Shown: positions 44,394-52,756 of the stretch, in pieces
How positions within the stretch are numbered: the first letter of the stretch is position 1
How the letters are laid out: every line of letters begins with the position of its first letter
Program-made: the position numbers and the translations under genes
Source of the DNA: Aquabacterium sp. A3
GTDB taxonomy: Bacteria > Pseudomonadota > Gammaproteobacteria > Burkholderiales > Burkholderiaceae_C
Direction: 5' to 3'
Assembly: GCF_038069945.1 (NCBI RefSeq)
Contig: NZ_JBBPEV010000003.1
Location: forward strand, 1 to 64,000
Length of the DNA: 64,000 bases
The notes under the pieces: model-generated
Seen by the model: only the letters and a program-made list of their open reading frames with translations
Told to the model about the DNA's origin: nothing
The model's database searches: none

Positions 44394-45209
44394 ATGAAGT
44401 GGATGCAAGTCTTGATGCGTTGGATGATGGCCTCGCTGTTCATGGTGGCCAGCCTGGGGGCGCAGGCCTCTTCGCCCACCGGCGAGTACGTGCTGGGAGC
44501 GGGCGACCAGATCCGTATCACCGTGTTTCAAAGCCCCGACCTGTTGCTGGAGACCCGCGTCAATGCCGCAGGCTCCATCTCCTACCCGTTGATCGGGTCG
44601 GTACAGCTCGGCGGCTTGACCGTCAGCCAGGCCGAGCAGAAGATCGCCAACGCCTTGCGTGAGGGCAACTTCCTCAAGCAACCGCAGGTGTCGATCCTGG
44701 TGCTGGCCGTCAAGTCCAACCAGGTCTCGGTGCTGGGCTACGTGAACCGCCCGGGCCGTTACCCCCTGGAGGCCGGTACCTCCAAGGTCAGCGAAGTGCT
44801 GGCCCAGGCCGGCGGCATCCTGCCGGGCAGTGGCTCGGAGATGATCGTCGTCACCGGCACTCGCGATGGCAAGCCGTTCCGCAAGGAGATTGACTTCCCG
44901 CTGATCTTCTCGGCCGCCGGCGGTGGCAACGACGTGGTGCTGCAAAACGGCGATGCGATTTTCGTGGACCGCGCGCCGCAGATCTACATGTACGGTGAAG
45001 TGCAGCGTCCGGGCACGCAAATCCTGCTGCGCGACACCACGCTGTTGCAGGCCCTGGCCACGGGTGGTGGTCTGACCCTGCGCGGCACCGAGCGTGGCAT
45101 CCGCGTGCACCGCCGTGACGCCTCGGGTCAGGTCAAGGTGATCCAGCCCGAGATGAACGACAAGTTGCAGCCTGGCGACGTGATCTACGTCCGCGAGAGC
45201 CTGTTCTGA
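44394..45209 (+). CDS. Polysaccharide export protein (Wza/EpsE-like), orphan
   Basis: A 271-residue exported protein with a signal peptide ending near GAQASS. It has the polysaccharide-export domain (YVLGAGDQIRITVFQSPDL, VNAAGSISYPLIGSVQLGGL) and two SLBB-like domains (VLGYVNRPGRYPLEAG; YGEVQRPGTQILL), and ends PGDVIYVRESLF. No lipobox is visible, as in EpsE-type members. Normally this gene belongs to an exopolysaccharide operon; here it stands alone between a GGDEF-EAL gene and convergent rsmB. A CACTG/CAGTG inverted repeat at 44284-44300 lies upstream. Confidence 0.9.
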   Translation: MKWMQVLMRWMMASLFMVASLGAQASSPTGEYVLGAGDQIRITVFQSPDLLLETRVNAAGSISYPLIGSVQLGGLTVSQAEQKIANALREGNFLKQPQVSILVLAVKSNQVSVLGYVNRPGRYPLEAGTSKVSEVLAQAGGILPGSGSEMIVVTGTRDGKPFRKEIDFPLIFSAAGGGNDVVLQNGDAIFVDRAPQIYMYGEVQRPGTQILLRDTTLLQALATGGGLTLRGTERGIRVHRRDASGQVKVIQPEMNDKLQPGDVIYVRESLF

Positions 45210-46475
45210 TCACTCCGGCCGCTGCCAGGCGGCCGCGAAGAAACCATCTGTGGCGTGGCGATGAGGCCACAGCCGCAGGTGGCCTGCGGGGGTGACCAGT
45301 TCATCGGCCCGTGCCACACCGGCCTGCGTCAGCAGGCCGTTGGCATTCATGGGCTGCCATTCGGGCATCTCGGCCTGGAAAGCGGCCACCACGTCTTCGT
45401 TTTCCGCCGGCAGCAGGCTGCAGGTGGCGTAGACCAGGCGTCCGCCAGGTTTGAGCAGGCGGGCAGCGCTGCGCAAAATGGCCAGTTGCTTTTCGCGCAG
45501 TTCCTGAACGGCCTGCGGGCTTTGGCGCCATTTCAGATCGGGGTTGCGGCGCAGGGTGCCCAGGCCCGAACAGGGCGCGTCCACCAGCACGCGGTCGATC
45601 TTGCCGGCCAGGCGCTTGATGCGCTCATCGCGCTCGTGCGCAATCTGGGCGGCATACACGTTCGACAGCCCGCTGCGGGCCAGGCGCGGCTTGAGCTTGT
45701 CCAGGCGGTGGCCCGACACGTCAAAGGCGTACAGCCGGCCGGTGTTGCGCATCATGGCGCCCATGGCCAGGGTCTTGCCGCCGGCGCCGGCGCAAAAATC
45801 CACCACCATCTCGCCGCGTTTGGCGCCGGTCATCAGGGCCAGCAACTGGCTGCCTTCGTCTTGCACCTCCACATGGCCGCCCACGAACAGGGGCAGTTTT
45901 TGCAAGGCGGGCTTGCCCTGCAGGCGCAGCCCGATGGGCGAGTAAGGGGTGGGCTCGGCGGTCAGGCCGGCCTCGGCCAGGGCGGCGCTCACCTCGTCGC
46001 GTTTGGCCTTGACCTCGTTGACCCGCAAATCCAGCGGCGCCCCGCCCGAGAAGGTGTCGACCAGTGCCCAGAAGCCCTCGTCCCCCAATTCGGCCTTCAA
46101 GGGGTTGGCCAGCCAGTCGGGCAGGTTGTGACGCAGTTTTTCGGGCAGCGTGCTGCGGTCGATTTGTTGGGTGCGCTCCAGCCAGGCCAGTTCGTCAACC
46201 GTCAGGCCATTTTTGAGCACATGGGGCTGGCCTTGCCAGGCCAGGATCACCATGCGGCGCTCCATGGGACCGTGACCGGATTGGGCCAGGTGGGCCCACA
46301 GCAGGCGCTGGCGCAGCACGGCGTAGGCCGTTTCGGCCAGGGCGTGACGCTCGCGCACGCCCAGCGACTTCTGGCGCTTGAAGAACAGGGACACGAGGCC
46401 GTCGGCAGGGGCGTCGAGCTTGAGCACCTCACGGACGAGCTGGGTCGTGAGATCGAGGAGGACTTTGGGATGCAT
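45210..46475 (-). CDS. rsmB: RsmB/NOP-family 16S rRNA cytosine-5 methyltransferase
   Basis: A 421-residue SAM-dependent RNA m5C methyltransferase. Motifs: VDFCAGAGGKTLAMGAM (SAM binding), VLVDAPCSGLGTLRRNPDLK (motif IV cysteine) and LVYATCSLLPAENE (catalytic TCS cysteine). An N-terminal NusB-like helical part is reduced. The family includes RsmB and related enzymes, so the exact target base is inferred. Its 5' end lies within the 3' end of the sterol-desaturase-family gene (47-base overlap). Its TGA and that of the export gene share TGATCA. Confidence 0.85.
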   Translation of the reverse strand: MHPKVLLDLTTQLVREVLKLDAPADGLVSLFFKRQKSLGVRERHALAETAYAVLRQRLLWAHLAQSGHGPMERRMVILAWQGQPHVLKNGLTVDELAWLERTQQIDRSTLPEKLRHNLPDWLANPLKAELGDEGFWALVDTFSGGAPLDLRVNEVKAKRDEVSAALAEAGLTAEPTPYSPIGLRLQGKPALQKLPLFVGGHVEVQDEGSQLLALMTGAKRGEMVVDFCAGAGGKTLAMGAMMRNTGRLYAFDVSGHRLDKLKPRLARSGLSNVYAAQIAHERDERIKRLAGKIDRVLVDAPCSGLGTLRRNPDLKWRQSPQAVQELREKQLAILRSAARLLKPGGRLVYATCSLLPAENEDVVAAFQAEMPEWQPMNANGLLTQAGVARADELVTPAGHLRLWPHRHATDGFFAAAWQRPE

Positions 46476-47382
46476 GGACGTGATTATCCCGCGCCCGCTC
46501 CCATTCCGGGGGCGCCCACAGGTGTTTCATGCGTTGACCCCAGGGGCCGGGCCGTGCGATGTCGCGCAGCATGTGCACCCACTCGTGCACCGTCAGCCAC
46601 AGCGGGTTGTGGCTGCGCACCTGGCGCACCAGGCCGTAATCCACGGGCTCGCGCTCTTCCACGAAGGTGCCGAACAGGCGATCGAAAATGATCAGCGTGC
46701 CACCGTAATTGCGGTCGATGTAGGCCGGGTTGCGACCATGGTGGGCCCGGTGGTGCGAGGGGGTGTTGAAGATGAACTCGATGGGGGCGGGCAGTTTGTC
46801 CACCCACTGGGTGTGGATGAAGAACTGGTAGGCCAGGTTCATGGACAGTGCAAACAGCACCCACCCAGGCTCAAAGCCGATGAACACCATGGGCGTGTAG
46901 AACAGCCAGTTGCCGGCAAAGCTGTACAGCCAGCTTTGGCGCATGGCGGTGGTGAAGTTCATGTGTTCGGAGCCATGGTGCACCACATGGGCGCACCAGA
47001 ACCAGCGGATGCGGTGGCTGGCGCGGTGAAACCAGTAGTAGCAAAACTCCACGCCCAGGTACAGGGCTGCAAACGTCCAGGCCGTCACCTCGATGGTCAT
47101 CAGTCGGTGCTCGTGGGCCCAGTTCATGGCGGGCAGCACAAACGCCACCACCAGCATCACGTCCAGCACGGTGTAGATGCCGCCCAGGGTCATGCTGTCC
47201 AGAGAGTCGCGCAGCTCGTACACCGGGCGGCCGTTCGCGCCGAGGGTGCGGCGCATGCGCCACCACTCCAGCACCACGGCGGCAAAAAAGACGGGCATCA
47301 ACAACACCAGCACCCAGTCACGCACCTGCGTGTGGCTCAGGGCATTCACCGCATGGCCCCAAACAGCAAACCAATCGGACAT
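46429..47382 (-). CDS. Sterol-desaturase / fatty-acid-hydroxylase family membrane protein
   Basis: A 317-residue integral membrane di-iron enzyme. The histidine clusters are complete: WFHRASH, HHGSEHMN, and THxxW followed by HHRAHHGRNP. Four hydrophobic helices precede and separate them. Members hydroxylate or desaturate sterols, carotenoids or lipids; the substrate here is unknown. I take ATG 47380-47382 (MSDWFAVW). It is divergent from an AraC regulator with repeated CGTCA/TGACG half-sites between them, and its 3' end overlaps rsmB. Confidence 0.87.
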   Translation of the reverse strand: MSDWFAVWGHAVNALSHTQVRDWVLVLLMPVFFAAVVLEWWRMRRTLGANGRPVYELRDSLDSMTLGGIYTVLDVMLVVAFVLPAMNWAHEHRLMTIEVTAWTFAALYLGVEFCYYWFHRASHRIRWFWCAHVVHHGSEHMNFTTAMRQSWLYSFAGNWLFYTPMVFIGFEPGWVLFALSMNLAYQFFIHTQWVDKLPAPIEFIFNTPSHHRAHHGRNPAYIDRNYGGTLIIFDRLFGTFVEEREPVDYGLVRQVRSHNPLWLTVHEWVHMLRDIARPGPWGQRMKHLWAPPEWERARDNHVHASQSPPRSHDPARP

Positions 47383-47451
47383 CACACACCACTCGGACGA
47401 GATCACGACAAGCAGGATCTTCCGACGACGCCCCCCATGCTGGCTTGACAT

Positions 47452-47481
47452 CGTCAGACAAATTCTTGACGTATCGCGTCA
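47452..47481. promoter_or_regulatory. CGTCA/TGACG half-sites in the AraC-sterol desaturase gap
   Basis: CGTCA (47452-47456), TGACG (47467-47471) and CGTCA (47477-47481) form two overlapping inverted pairs with spacers of 10 and 5 bases, 70-100 bases upstream of either gene. They could be sites for the AraC protein encoded alongside. Confidence 0.4.
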
Positions 47482-47565
47482 TTCTTCATGGGAACGCCTC
47501 CCGTGAAGTACCGATGGTCAGCCGCGCGACGGCTGGGCATGATCCGTTCATCTCAGGGTGGCCGA

Positions 47566-48600
47566 ATGATGTCCGAGTCTCGCATTGCTGCTTCTTATGC
47601 CCGCTTGCTGCACGACTATCTGCAGCGGCAAGGTCACGATCCGTCTGCCGTTTTGGGTCCACAGACGTTGACCACGCAACACTTTGTGCCCATGGCGGTG
47701 TGGCAGACGTGGCTGGCCGCCGTGGATGACCACGAAGGTCGCCGTCCGGCGCTGGGCTTGCGCATCGCCGAGGGCGTCCGCGCCCAGCACTTTGGTGTGG
47801 TCGGGTACGCGGCGCTGGCGTGCGCCAACCTGGGCGAGGCGCTGCAGCGCATGGAGCGCTTCCACGCGTCGGTCTACGACGCCAATCCGGCGCACCTGTC
47901 GGTGCACGGCGACACCGTGTGCATCGAGTGGGGGGTGGCGCGTGGCCGGCCTGGCGCGCTGGTGGATGAAACCGGCCTGGCCTCGCTGGTGCAATTGTCC
48001 CGGGACCTGGTGGGCAAGCACATCCCGGCGCGCGAAGTGTGGTTTGTCAACGAGACTCCGGCAGACTTGGCGCCTTACCGGCAGTTCTTTGGTGGCGAGG
48101 TGCGCTTCGACATGCCCTGTACCCGGCTGGTGCTGGACGCGGCCTGGCTGGCCCATCCTTTGCGCAAGTCCGACCCAGAACTGCTGGCGATGATGGACCG
48201 CCAGGCAGAGGCCTTGCTGCAACTGGTGTCGCAGGTGCCATCGGCCATCGAGGCGTGGCGCCGCAGCCTGGTGCCCTTGATTCGCGAGGGCCGCACGACG
48301 CTGGCCGAGTTGGCGCGCCTGCACCACACCAGCCCCCGCAGCCTGCAGCGACGCCTGGCGGACCAGGGCACCACGTTCCAGGCCTTGCTGGACGAGACCC
48401 GGCGCCACCTGGCCGAGGCCCACCTCAAGGAGGGGCGGCTGGACCTGGCAGAGATCGCCTTGTTGTTGGGCTACTCCGAGCAAAGTGCGTTCACGCGCGC
48501 CTTCCGGGCGTGGACGGGGCAACCGCCCGCCCAATGGCGCAGGGCCCAATTGCGAGGAGCCTCATTGCCGGGGGCTTCTGTGCACACGCCCGCGCCATGA
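47566..48600 (+). CDS. AraC-family transcriptional regulator (Arabinose_bd type)
   Basis: A 344-residue regulator of the OruR/ArgR-like subgroup: an N-terminal effector domain (LGLRIAEGVRAQHFGVVGYAAL, PAHLSVHGDTVCIEW) and a C-terminal double helix-turn-helix (TTLAELARLHHTSPRSLQRRL; DLAEIALLLGYSEQSAFTRAF). I chose ATGATG at 47566; the frame starts earlier at 47488. It is divergent from the sterol-desaturase-family gene and its TGA overlaps the DUF2804 start as ATGA, so those are likely targets. Effector unknown. Confidence 0.88.
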   Translation: MMSESRIAASYARLLHDYLQRQGHDPSAVLGPQTLTTQHFVPMAVWQTWLAAVDDHEGRRPALGLRIAEGVRAQHFGVVGYAALACANLGEALQRMERFHASVYDANPAHLSVHGDTVCIEWGVARGRPGALVDETGLASLVQLSRDLVGKHIPAREVWFVNETPADLAPYRQFFGGEVRFDMPCTRLVLDAAWLAHPLRKSDPELLAMMDRQAEALLQLVSQVPSAIEAWRRSLVPLIREGRTTLAELARLHHTSPRSLQRRLADQGTTFQALLDETRRHLAEAHLKEGRLDLAEIALLLGYSEQSAFTRAFRAWTGQPPAQWRRAQLRGASLPGASVHTPAP

Positions 48601-49622
48601 AGCCGATGAACGAGGGGGCGTGCGTGACCCTGCCTGCGGCCCCCGTCAACCTGCTCACACAGGGGCAGCCCTGTGTGGGCCGACATGCCGGCTGCCTGCC
48701 CATGGTGGACTTGCGCCACCTGCCCGCGCCCTGGGCCCGCTCGGCCTGGTGGCGGCGCTTTCACCACAAGCGCTGGCAGTACGTGGGCATCGGATCGTCC
48801 ACGGTGTTCGTGGGGCTGGCGGTGGTGGACCTGGGCTGGGCGGCCACCGCGTTTGTGTATGTGTTCGATCGCCTGCGGCGTCGCCTGCTGCTGGATTGGT
48901 CTGCCGATGGTTTGCCCGGTTGGCATGGCAGTGTGTCTGACCACCCGGTCATGGGCATGCACAGCCGCTTCGAGGGCCGTGGGGGCACGCTGACCCTGAC
49001 CCAGCAAGGCGATGGCGGCCCCTTGCAGGTGGACGTCCGGCTGCATGAACTGTCGTTGCAGGCCGCGCTGTCGTGGCACGATCGACCGCCATTCCTGCTG
49101 GCCGTGGGGCCGGTGGAGGGCGGCTCGCTGCACACCACCCACAAGTCACCCGGCCTGCCGGTGCAGGGCACGCTGCAGTGCCAGGGCCAGCACCTTGACC
49201 TGGGCAAGGCGGTGGCCTGCCTGGACAGCTCCAATGGGCTGCTGCCTCGGCGAACCCGCTGGCGATGGGCGTGTGCGCATGACCTGGACCTGGGCTTCAA
49301 CCTCCAGTCGGGGTATTTTGGCGGACACGAAAACGCGCTGTGGCTGGACGGGCAACTGCGCCCCCTGGGCGCCGCGACCTTCCAGTTTGATGAAGGCAAC
49401 CCGCTGGCCGAATGGCGCATCCGCACCGAGGACGACTTGCTGGACCTGAGGTTTCAGCCCGAGGGCGCCCGCAGCGACGACCGCCACTGGGGGGTGGCGG
49501 CCACGCGTTACGTACAGCCCGTGGGCACCTTTCACGGACGGGTGCGGGCCGACCAACGCAGCCCGTGGCGCCTGGTCGAGCACCTGGTGGGGGTGACCGA
49601 AGACCACGACTCCTTGTGGTGA
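48597..49622 (+). CDS. DUF2804 family protein
   Basis: A 341-residue protein matching DUF2804: an N-terminal GCLPMVDLRHLPAPW region, then HHKRWQYVGIGSSTVFVGLAVVDLGW, a membrane-like or buried strand set, and a beta-rich C-terminal half ending in VGVTEDHDSLW. Members resemble lipocalin/AttH-like hydrolases of unknown role, possibly in lipid or wax metabolism. It overlaps the AraC gene by four bases, so it is translated from the same message. Converges with amiE. Confidence 0.75.
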   Translation: MKPMNEGACVTLPAAPVNLLTQGQPCVGRHAGCLPMVDLRHLPAPWARSAWWRRFHHKRWQYVGIGSSTVFVGLAVVDLGWAATAFVYVFDRLRRRLLLDWSADGLPGWHGSVSDHPVMGMHSRFEGRGGTLTLTQQGDGGPLQVDVRLHELSLQAALSWHDRPPFLLAVGPVEGGSLHTTHKSPGLPVQGTLQCQGQHLDLGKAVACLDSSNGLLPRRTRWRWACAHDLDLGFNLQSGYFGGHENALWLDGQLRPLGAATFQFDEGNPLAEWRIRTEDDLLDLRFQPEGARSDDRHWGVAATRYVQPVGTFHGRVRADQRSPWRLVEHLVGVTEDHDSLW

Positions 49623-49640
49623 CCGCGCCCGACCGGGCCC

Positions 49641-50681
49641 TCACTCGTACTTCAGCCGCGCATCGTTGGGAATGCCTTTGATCGGGCATTCCGCCGTGCC
49701 CACGGTGGGGCGCGTGATGGCCTCCACCTTGGCCTGGGCGGCCATGGGGTCGGTGATCCACTCGCGGTAGAAGTCGTAAGGGCACTCGGCCACGCCCTTG
49801 TCGCCTTCGCCCGAGTTGATCTTGCCCGTGTAGCCGCGGTGCAGGAGCTTGAACAAATGGTTCTGCGATTGCGAGGTGGCGCGCGCGTCACGGATCAGCC
49901 GCTTGCTCAGCTGCGCGTACTGGATGCCGTAGTCCTCTTCGCCGCACTCGCCCAGCGTGCGCCCGTCGAAGCCGATGATGGCGCTGTGCCCGAAGTAGCT
50001 GTAGACGCCATCGAAGCCCGCCGCGTTGGCCACGGCCACGTAGCTGTTGTTGGCCCAGGCCATGGCCTTGGCCATCAACACCTGCTGGTCTTTGGCCGGG
50101 TACATGTAGCCCTGACAGCGCACGATCAGCTCGGCGCCCTTCATCGCGCAGTCGCGCCAGATCTCGGGGTAGTTGCCGTCGTCGCAGATGATCAGGCTGA
50201 CCTTCATGCCCTTGGGGCCGTCCGACACATAGGTCTTGTCGCCGGGGTACCAGCCCTCGATCGGCGTCCACGGCATGATCTTGCGGTACTTCTGCACGAT
50301 CTCGCCCTGGTCGTTCATCAGGATGAGGGTGTTGTAGGGCACCTTGTTGGGGTGGTCTTCGTGGCGCTCACCCGTCAGCGAGAACACGCCCCAGACCTTG
50401 GCATTGCGGCAGGCCTGCGCAAAGATGTCGGTCACGTCGCCGGGAATGCTCACGGCGGTGTCCATCATCTCCTGCTTGTCGTACATGATCCCATGGGTGC
50501 TGTACTCGGGGAAGATGACCAGGTCCAGGCCGGGCAGGCCCAGCTTCATGCCCTCGATCATCTGTCTGATCTTGTGGGCGTTGTCGATGACCTCGGCCGT
50601 GGTGTGCAGCCGGGGCATCTTGTAATTGACGACCGCGACGCCGACGGTGTCGTCGCTGCTGGAGATATCGCCGTGCAACAT
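49641..50681 (-). CDS. amiE: Aliphatic amidase (acylamide amidohydrolase)
   Basis: Hydrolyses short aliphatic amides such as acetamide and propionamide to the acid and ammonia. The 346-residue length equals that of Pseudomonas AmiE, and the nitrilase-type triad falls at the same numbers: E59 (FPEYSTHG), K134 (KYRKIMPW) and C166 ([10 protein letters not shown]), with W138 in the substrate pocket. The ATG at 50679-50681 follows AGGAG. The frame is open far upstream but that part is a shadow. A TACGT-N6-ACGTA palindrome 62 bases upstream matches one at the urtA promoter. No amiC/amiR genes are adjacent, unlike Pseudomonas. Confidence 0.97.
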   Translation of the reverse strand: MLHGDISSSDDTVGVAVVNYKMPRLHTTAEVIDNAHKIRQMIEGMKLGLPGLDLVIFPEYSTHGIMYDKQEMMDTAVSIPGDVTDIFAQACRNAKVWGVFSLTGERHEDHPNKVPYNTLILMNDQGEIVQKYRKIMPWTPIEGWYPGDKTYVSDGPKGMKVSLIICDDGNYPEIWRDCAMKGAELIVRCQGYMYPAKDQQVLMAKAMAWANNSYVAVANAAGFDGVYSYFGHSAIIGFDGRTLGECGEEDYGIQYAQLSKRLIRDARATSQSQNHLFKLLHRGYTGKINSGEGDKGVAECPYDFYREWITDPMAAQAKVEAITRPTVGTAECPIKGIPNDARLKYE

Positions 50682-50742
50682 GGTGCGCTCCTGTCGGGGG
50701 TGGAAGACCCCTGATTCTGGAAAGCGCCTCGCATCCACCCAA

Positions 50743-50758
50743 TACGTTGTTTGACGTA
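50743..50758. promoter_or_regulatory. Amide-regulon palindrome, amiE copy
   Basis: TACGTTGTTTGACGTA; read on the minus strand it is TACGTCAAACAACGTA. Fourteen of 16 bases match the palindrome at 61762-61777 upstream of the amide transporter. It lies 62 bases upstream of amiE and 33 bases before the divergent GNAT gene. Confidence 0.7.
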
Positions 50759-50790
50759 CAAGTCCGCCCGCTGGCGGCACAATCGGGCTC

Positions 50791-51276
50791 ATGTGGACAC
50801 AGATCATCGAGGCCGACCTGGGCCACCCTGAGCACGCCGACGCCATCGTCATGCTGCTGGACGTGTATGCGCGCGACCCGGCCGGCGGCGGCCAGGCCTT
50901 GAACGATCGCGTGCGTGAGCGCCTGGTGCCCGAGTTGCGCAAGCGCACCGGGGTGCATGTGGCGCTGGCTTTCGAGGGCGATGAGGCCGTGGGCATGGCC
51001 ATCTGCATGGAAGGGTTCTCAACCTTCGTGTGCGAGCCCCTGCTCAATGTGCACGACCTGGTGGTGCACCCGTCCCGCCGAGGGCAGGGCCTGGCTGGCC
51101 AGTTGCTGGCCGAGGTCGAGCGCATCGCGCGCCAGCGCGGCTGTTGCAAGGTCACGCTGGAGGTGCTGGAGGGCAACACCTCTGCGCAGGCCGCGTACCG
51201 CCGCGCCGGTTTTGAAGGCTACCAGCTCGACCCGGTCATGGGACGGGCCATGTTCTGGCAGAAATGGCTGTCTTGA
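50791..51276 (+). CDS. GNAT-family N-acetyltransferase
   Basis: A 161-residue acetyltransferase of the GNAT superfamily. The acetyl-CoA-binding motif A is [24 protein letters not shown], followed by [27 protein letters not shown]. Substrate unknown; it could acetylate an amine. It is divergent from amiE and 23 bases upstream of an HD-domain gene, probably as one operon under the shared palindrome. Confidence 0.9.
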   Translation: MWTQIIEADLGHPEHADAIVMLLDVYARDPAGGGQALNDRVRERLVPELRKRTGVHVALAFEGDEAVGMAICMEGFSTFVCEPLLNVHDLVVHPSRRGQGLAGQLLAEVERIARQRGCCKVTLEVLEGNTSAQAAYRRAGFEGYQLDPVMGRAMFWQKWLS

Positions 51277-51299
51277 GCAGCCCACCAAGGAGACCGACG

Positions 51300-51893
51300 A
51301 TGTCTGATGCGCGAGCCACCTTCACCCGGATGGAACACAGCACCCAGGACGACTGGGCGGTGATCATGCCGCAGGCCATGAAAATGGCGCAGGGCCTGCC
51401 AGACCGGGTGCTGGCCCATTTGCGGCTGCTGGACGGGGATTTTGGCGGGTTTCCGGTGGACCGGCTGACCCATTGCCTGCAGGCGGCCACGCTGGCCGAG
51501 CGCGATGGCCGAGACGAGGAGTACATCGTGTGTGCGCTGCTGCACGACATCGGTGACACCCTGGGCAGCTACAACCATCCAGACATCGCCGCGGCCATCC
51601 TCAAGCCCTTCGTGAGCGAAGCGCACTTGTGGATGGTGCAGCACCACGGCATCTTCCAGGGCTACAACTTCTTTCACCACATCGGGCTGGACCGCCACAT
51701 GCGTGACCAGTTTGCCGAGCACCCACACAGCGCCTTGACGGCCGAGTTCGTGGCCCGGTACGACAACCCGGCCTTCGATCCAGCGGCCGCCTTCCAGCCT
51801 TTGAGCCACTTTGAGCCCATGGTGCGCCGCGTGATGGCCGCCCCCAGGCAATCGGTGTACAAGGCAGCGCTCGCCGCCTCGCCGACGCGCTGA
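51300..51893 (+). CDS. HD-domain protein, PhnZ/inositol-oxygenase-like
   Basis: A 197-residue HD-fold metalloprotein. The HD set is visible as LTHCLQAATLAERDGRDEEY, VCALLHDIGDTLG and MVQHHGIFQGYNFFHH. The arrangement recalls PhnZ-type mixed-valent di-iron oxygenases as well as HD phosphohydrolases; the two cannot be separated by eye. AAGGAG supports the ATG at 51300. It follows the GNAT gene and converges on the SDR with a 4-base gap. Confidence 0.82.
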   Translation: MSDARATFTRMEHSTQDDWAVIMPQAMKMAQGLPDRVLAHLRLLDGDFGGFPVDRLTHCLQAATLAERDGRDEEYIVCALLHDIGDTLGSYNHPDIAAAILKPFVSEAHLWMVQHHGIFQGYNFFHHIGLDRHMRDQFAEHPHSALTAEFVARYDNPAFDPAAAFQPLSHFEPMVRRVMAAPRQSVYKAALAASPTR

Positions 51894-51897
51894 GGCC

Positions 51898-52740
51898 TCA
51901 GCCCTTCATGAGCTTGCGCGACAACCACACCGAGCCGGGCTGGTACCACGAGCCCAGCAAGCGCACAAAGAAATCCATCAGCTTGGCGTCCGGGCCCACC
52001 AGCACGCGACGCTGATTGCGCTCCACCGCCCGCAGGATCTGCAGGGCGGCGCTTTCGGCCGTGGTCACGTTGAGCATCTTGTCAAAGCGCGAGCGGGCCG
52101 CTTCGGCTTGCCCGCCGGTGGCCTGGTCCATGCTCTGGTCCATCTTGGCCGCCCGGGCGATGTTGGTGCGGATGCCACCCGGGTGCACGCAGGTGGCGCT
52201 CACGCCGCACTTCTCCAGGTCCAACTCCTGACGCAAGGCTTCGGTGAAGCCGCGCACCGCGAACTTGCTGCTGTTGTACGTGCCCTGGGTGGGCGAGGCC
52301 AGCAGGCCGAACAGGCTGGAGGTGTTGACGATGTGGCCCTCGCCGGCGCGCTTGAGGTGCGGCAGGAAGGCCTGCGTGCCCCACACCACACCCCAGAAAT
52401 TGATGCCCATGATCCACTGGAAGTCTTCGGGTTTGACGGTCTCCAGGAAGGCGCCCAGGGCCACGCCGGCGTTGTTGAACACCAGGTTGACCTTGCCGTG
52501 GTCCCGCGCGGCCTGATCGGCCCAGGCGAACACCTCGTCGCGGTCGGCCACATTCACCTTGGCGGTGGTGACCTTCACGCCCAGCTTGCCGGCCAGAAGG
52601 GCGGTCTCGGCCAGGCCGGCCTCGTTCACGTCACTCAGCGCCAGGTGGCAGCCGCGGCGGGCCAGTTCCAGCGCCAGGGTGCGCCCCATGCCGGAGGCCG
52701 CGCCGGTGATGGCGGCCACTTTGCCGTTGAAGTTCTTCAT
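51898..52740 (-). CDS. Short-chain dehydrogenase/reductase
   Basis: A 280-residue NAD(P)-dependent SDR with cofactor motif TGAASGMGRTLA, NNAGV, the catalytic Ser in NTSSLFG and YNSSKFA (YxxxK), and PGGIRT. AAGGAA precedes the ATG at 52738-52740. It starts 16 bases after the monooxygenase stop and is surely cotranscribed with it. A likely role is to oxidise an alcohol to the ketone used by the monooxygenase; substrate is inferred. Confidence 0.9.
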   Translation of the reverse strand: MKNFNGKVAAITGAASGMGRTLALELARRGCHLALSDVNEAGLAETALLAGKLGVKVTTAKVNVADRDEVFAWADQAARDHGKVNLVFNNAGVALGAFLETVKPEDFQWIMGINFWGVVWGTQAFLPHLKRAGEGHIVNTSSLFGLLASPTQGTYNSSKFAVRGFTEALRQELDLEKCGVSATCVHPGGIRTNIARAAKMDQSMDQATGGQAEAARSRFDKMLNVTTAESAALQILRAVERNQRRVLVGPDAKLMDFFVRLLGSWYQPGSVWLSRKLMKG

Positions 52741-52756
52741 GGTCGGGGTTCCTTGA

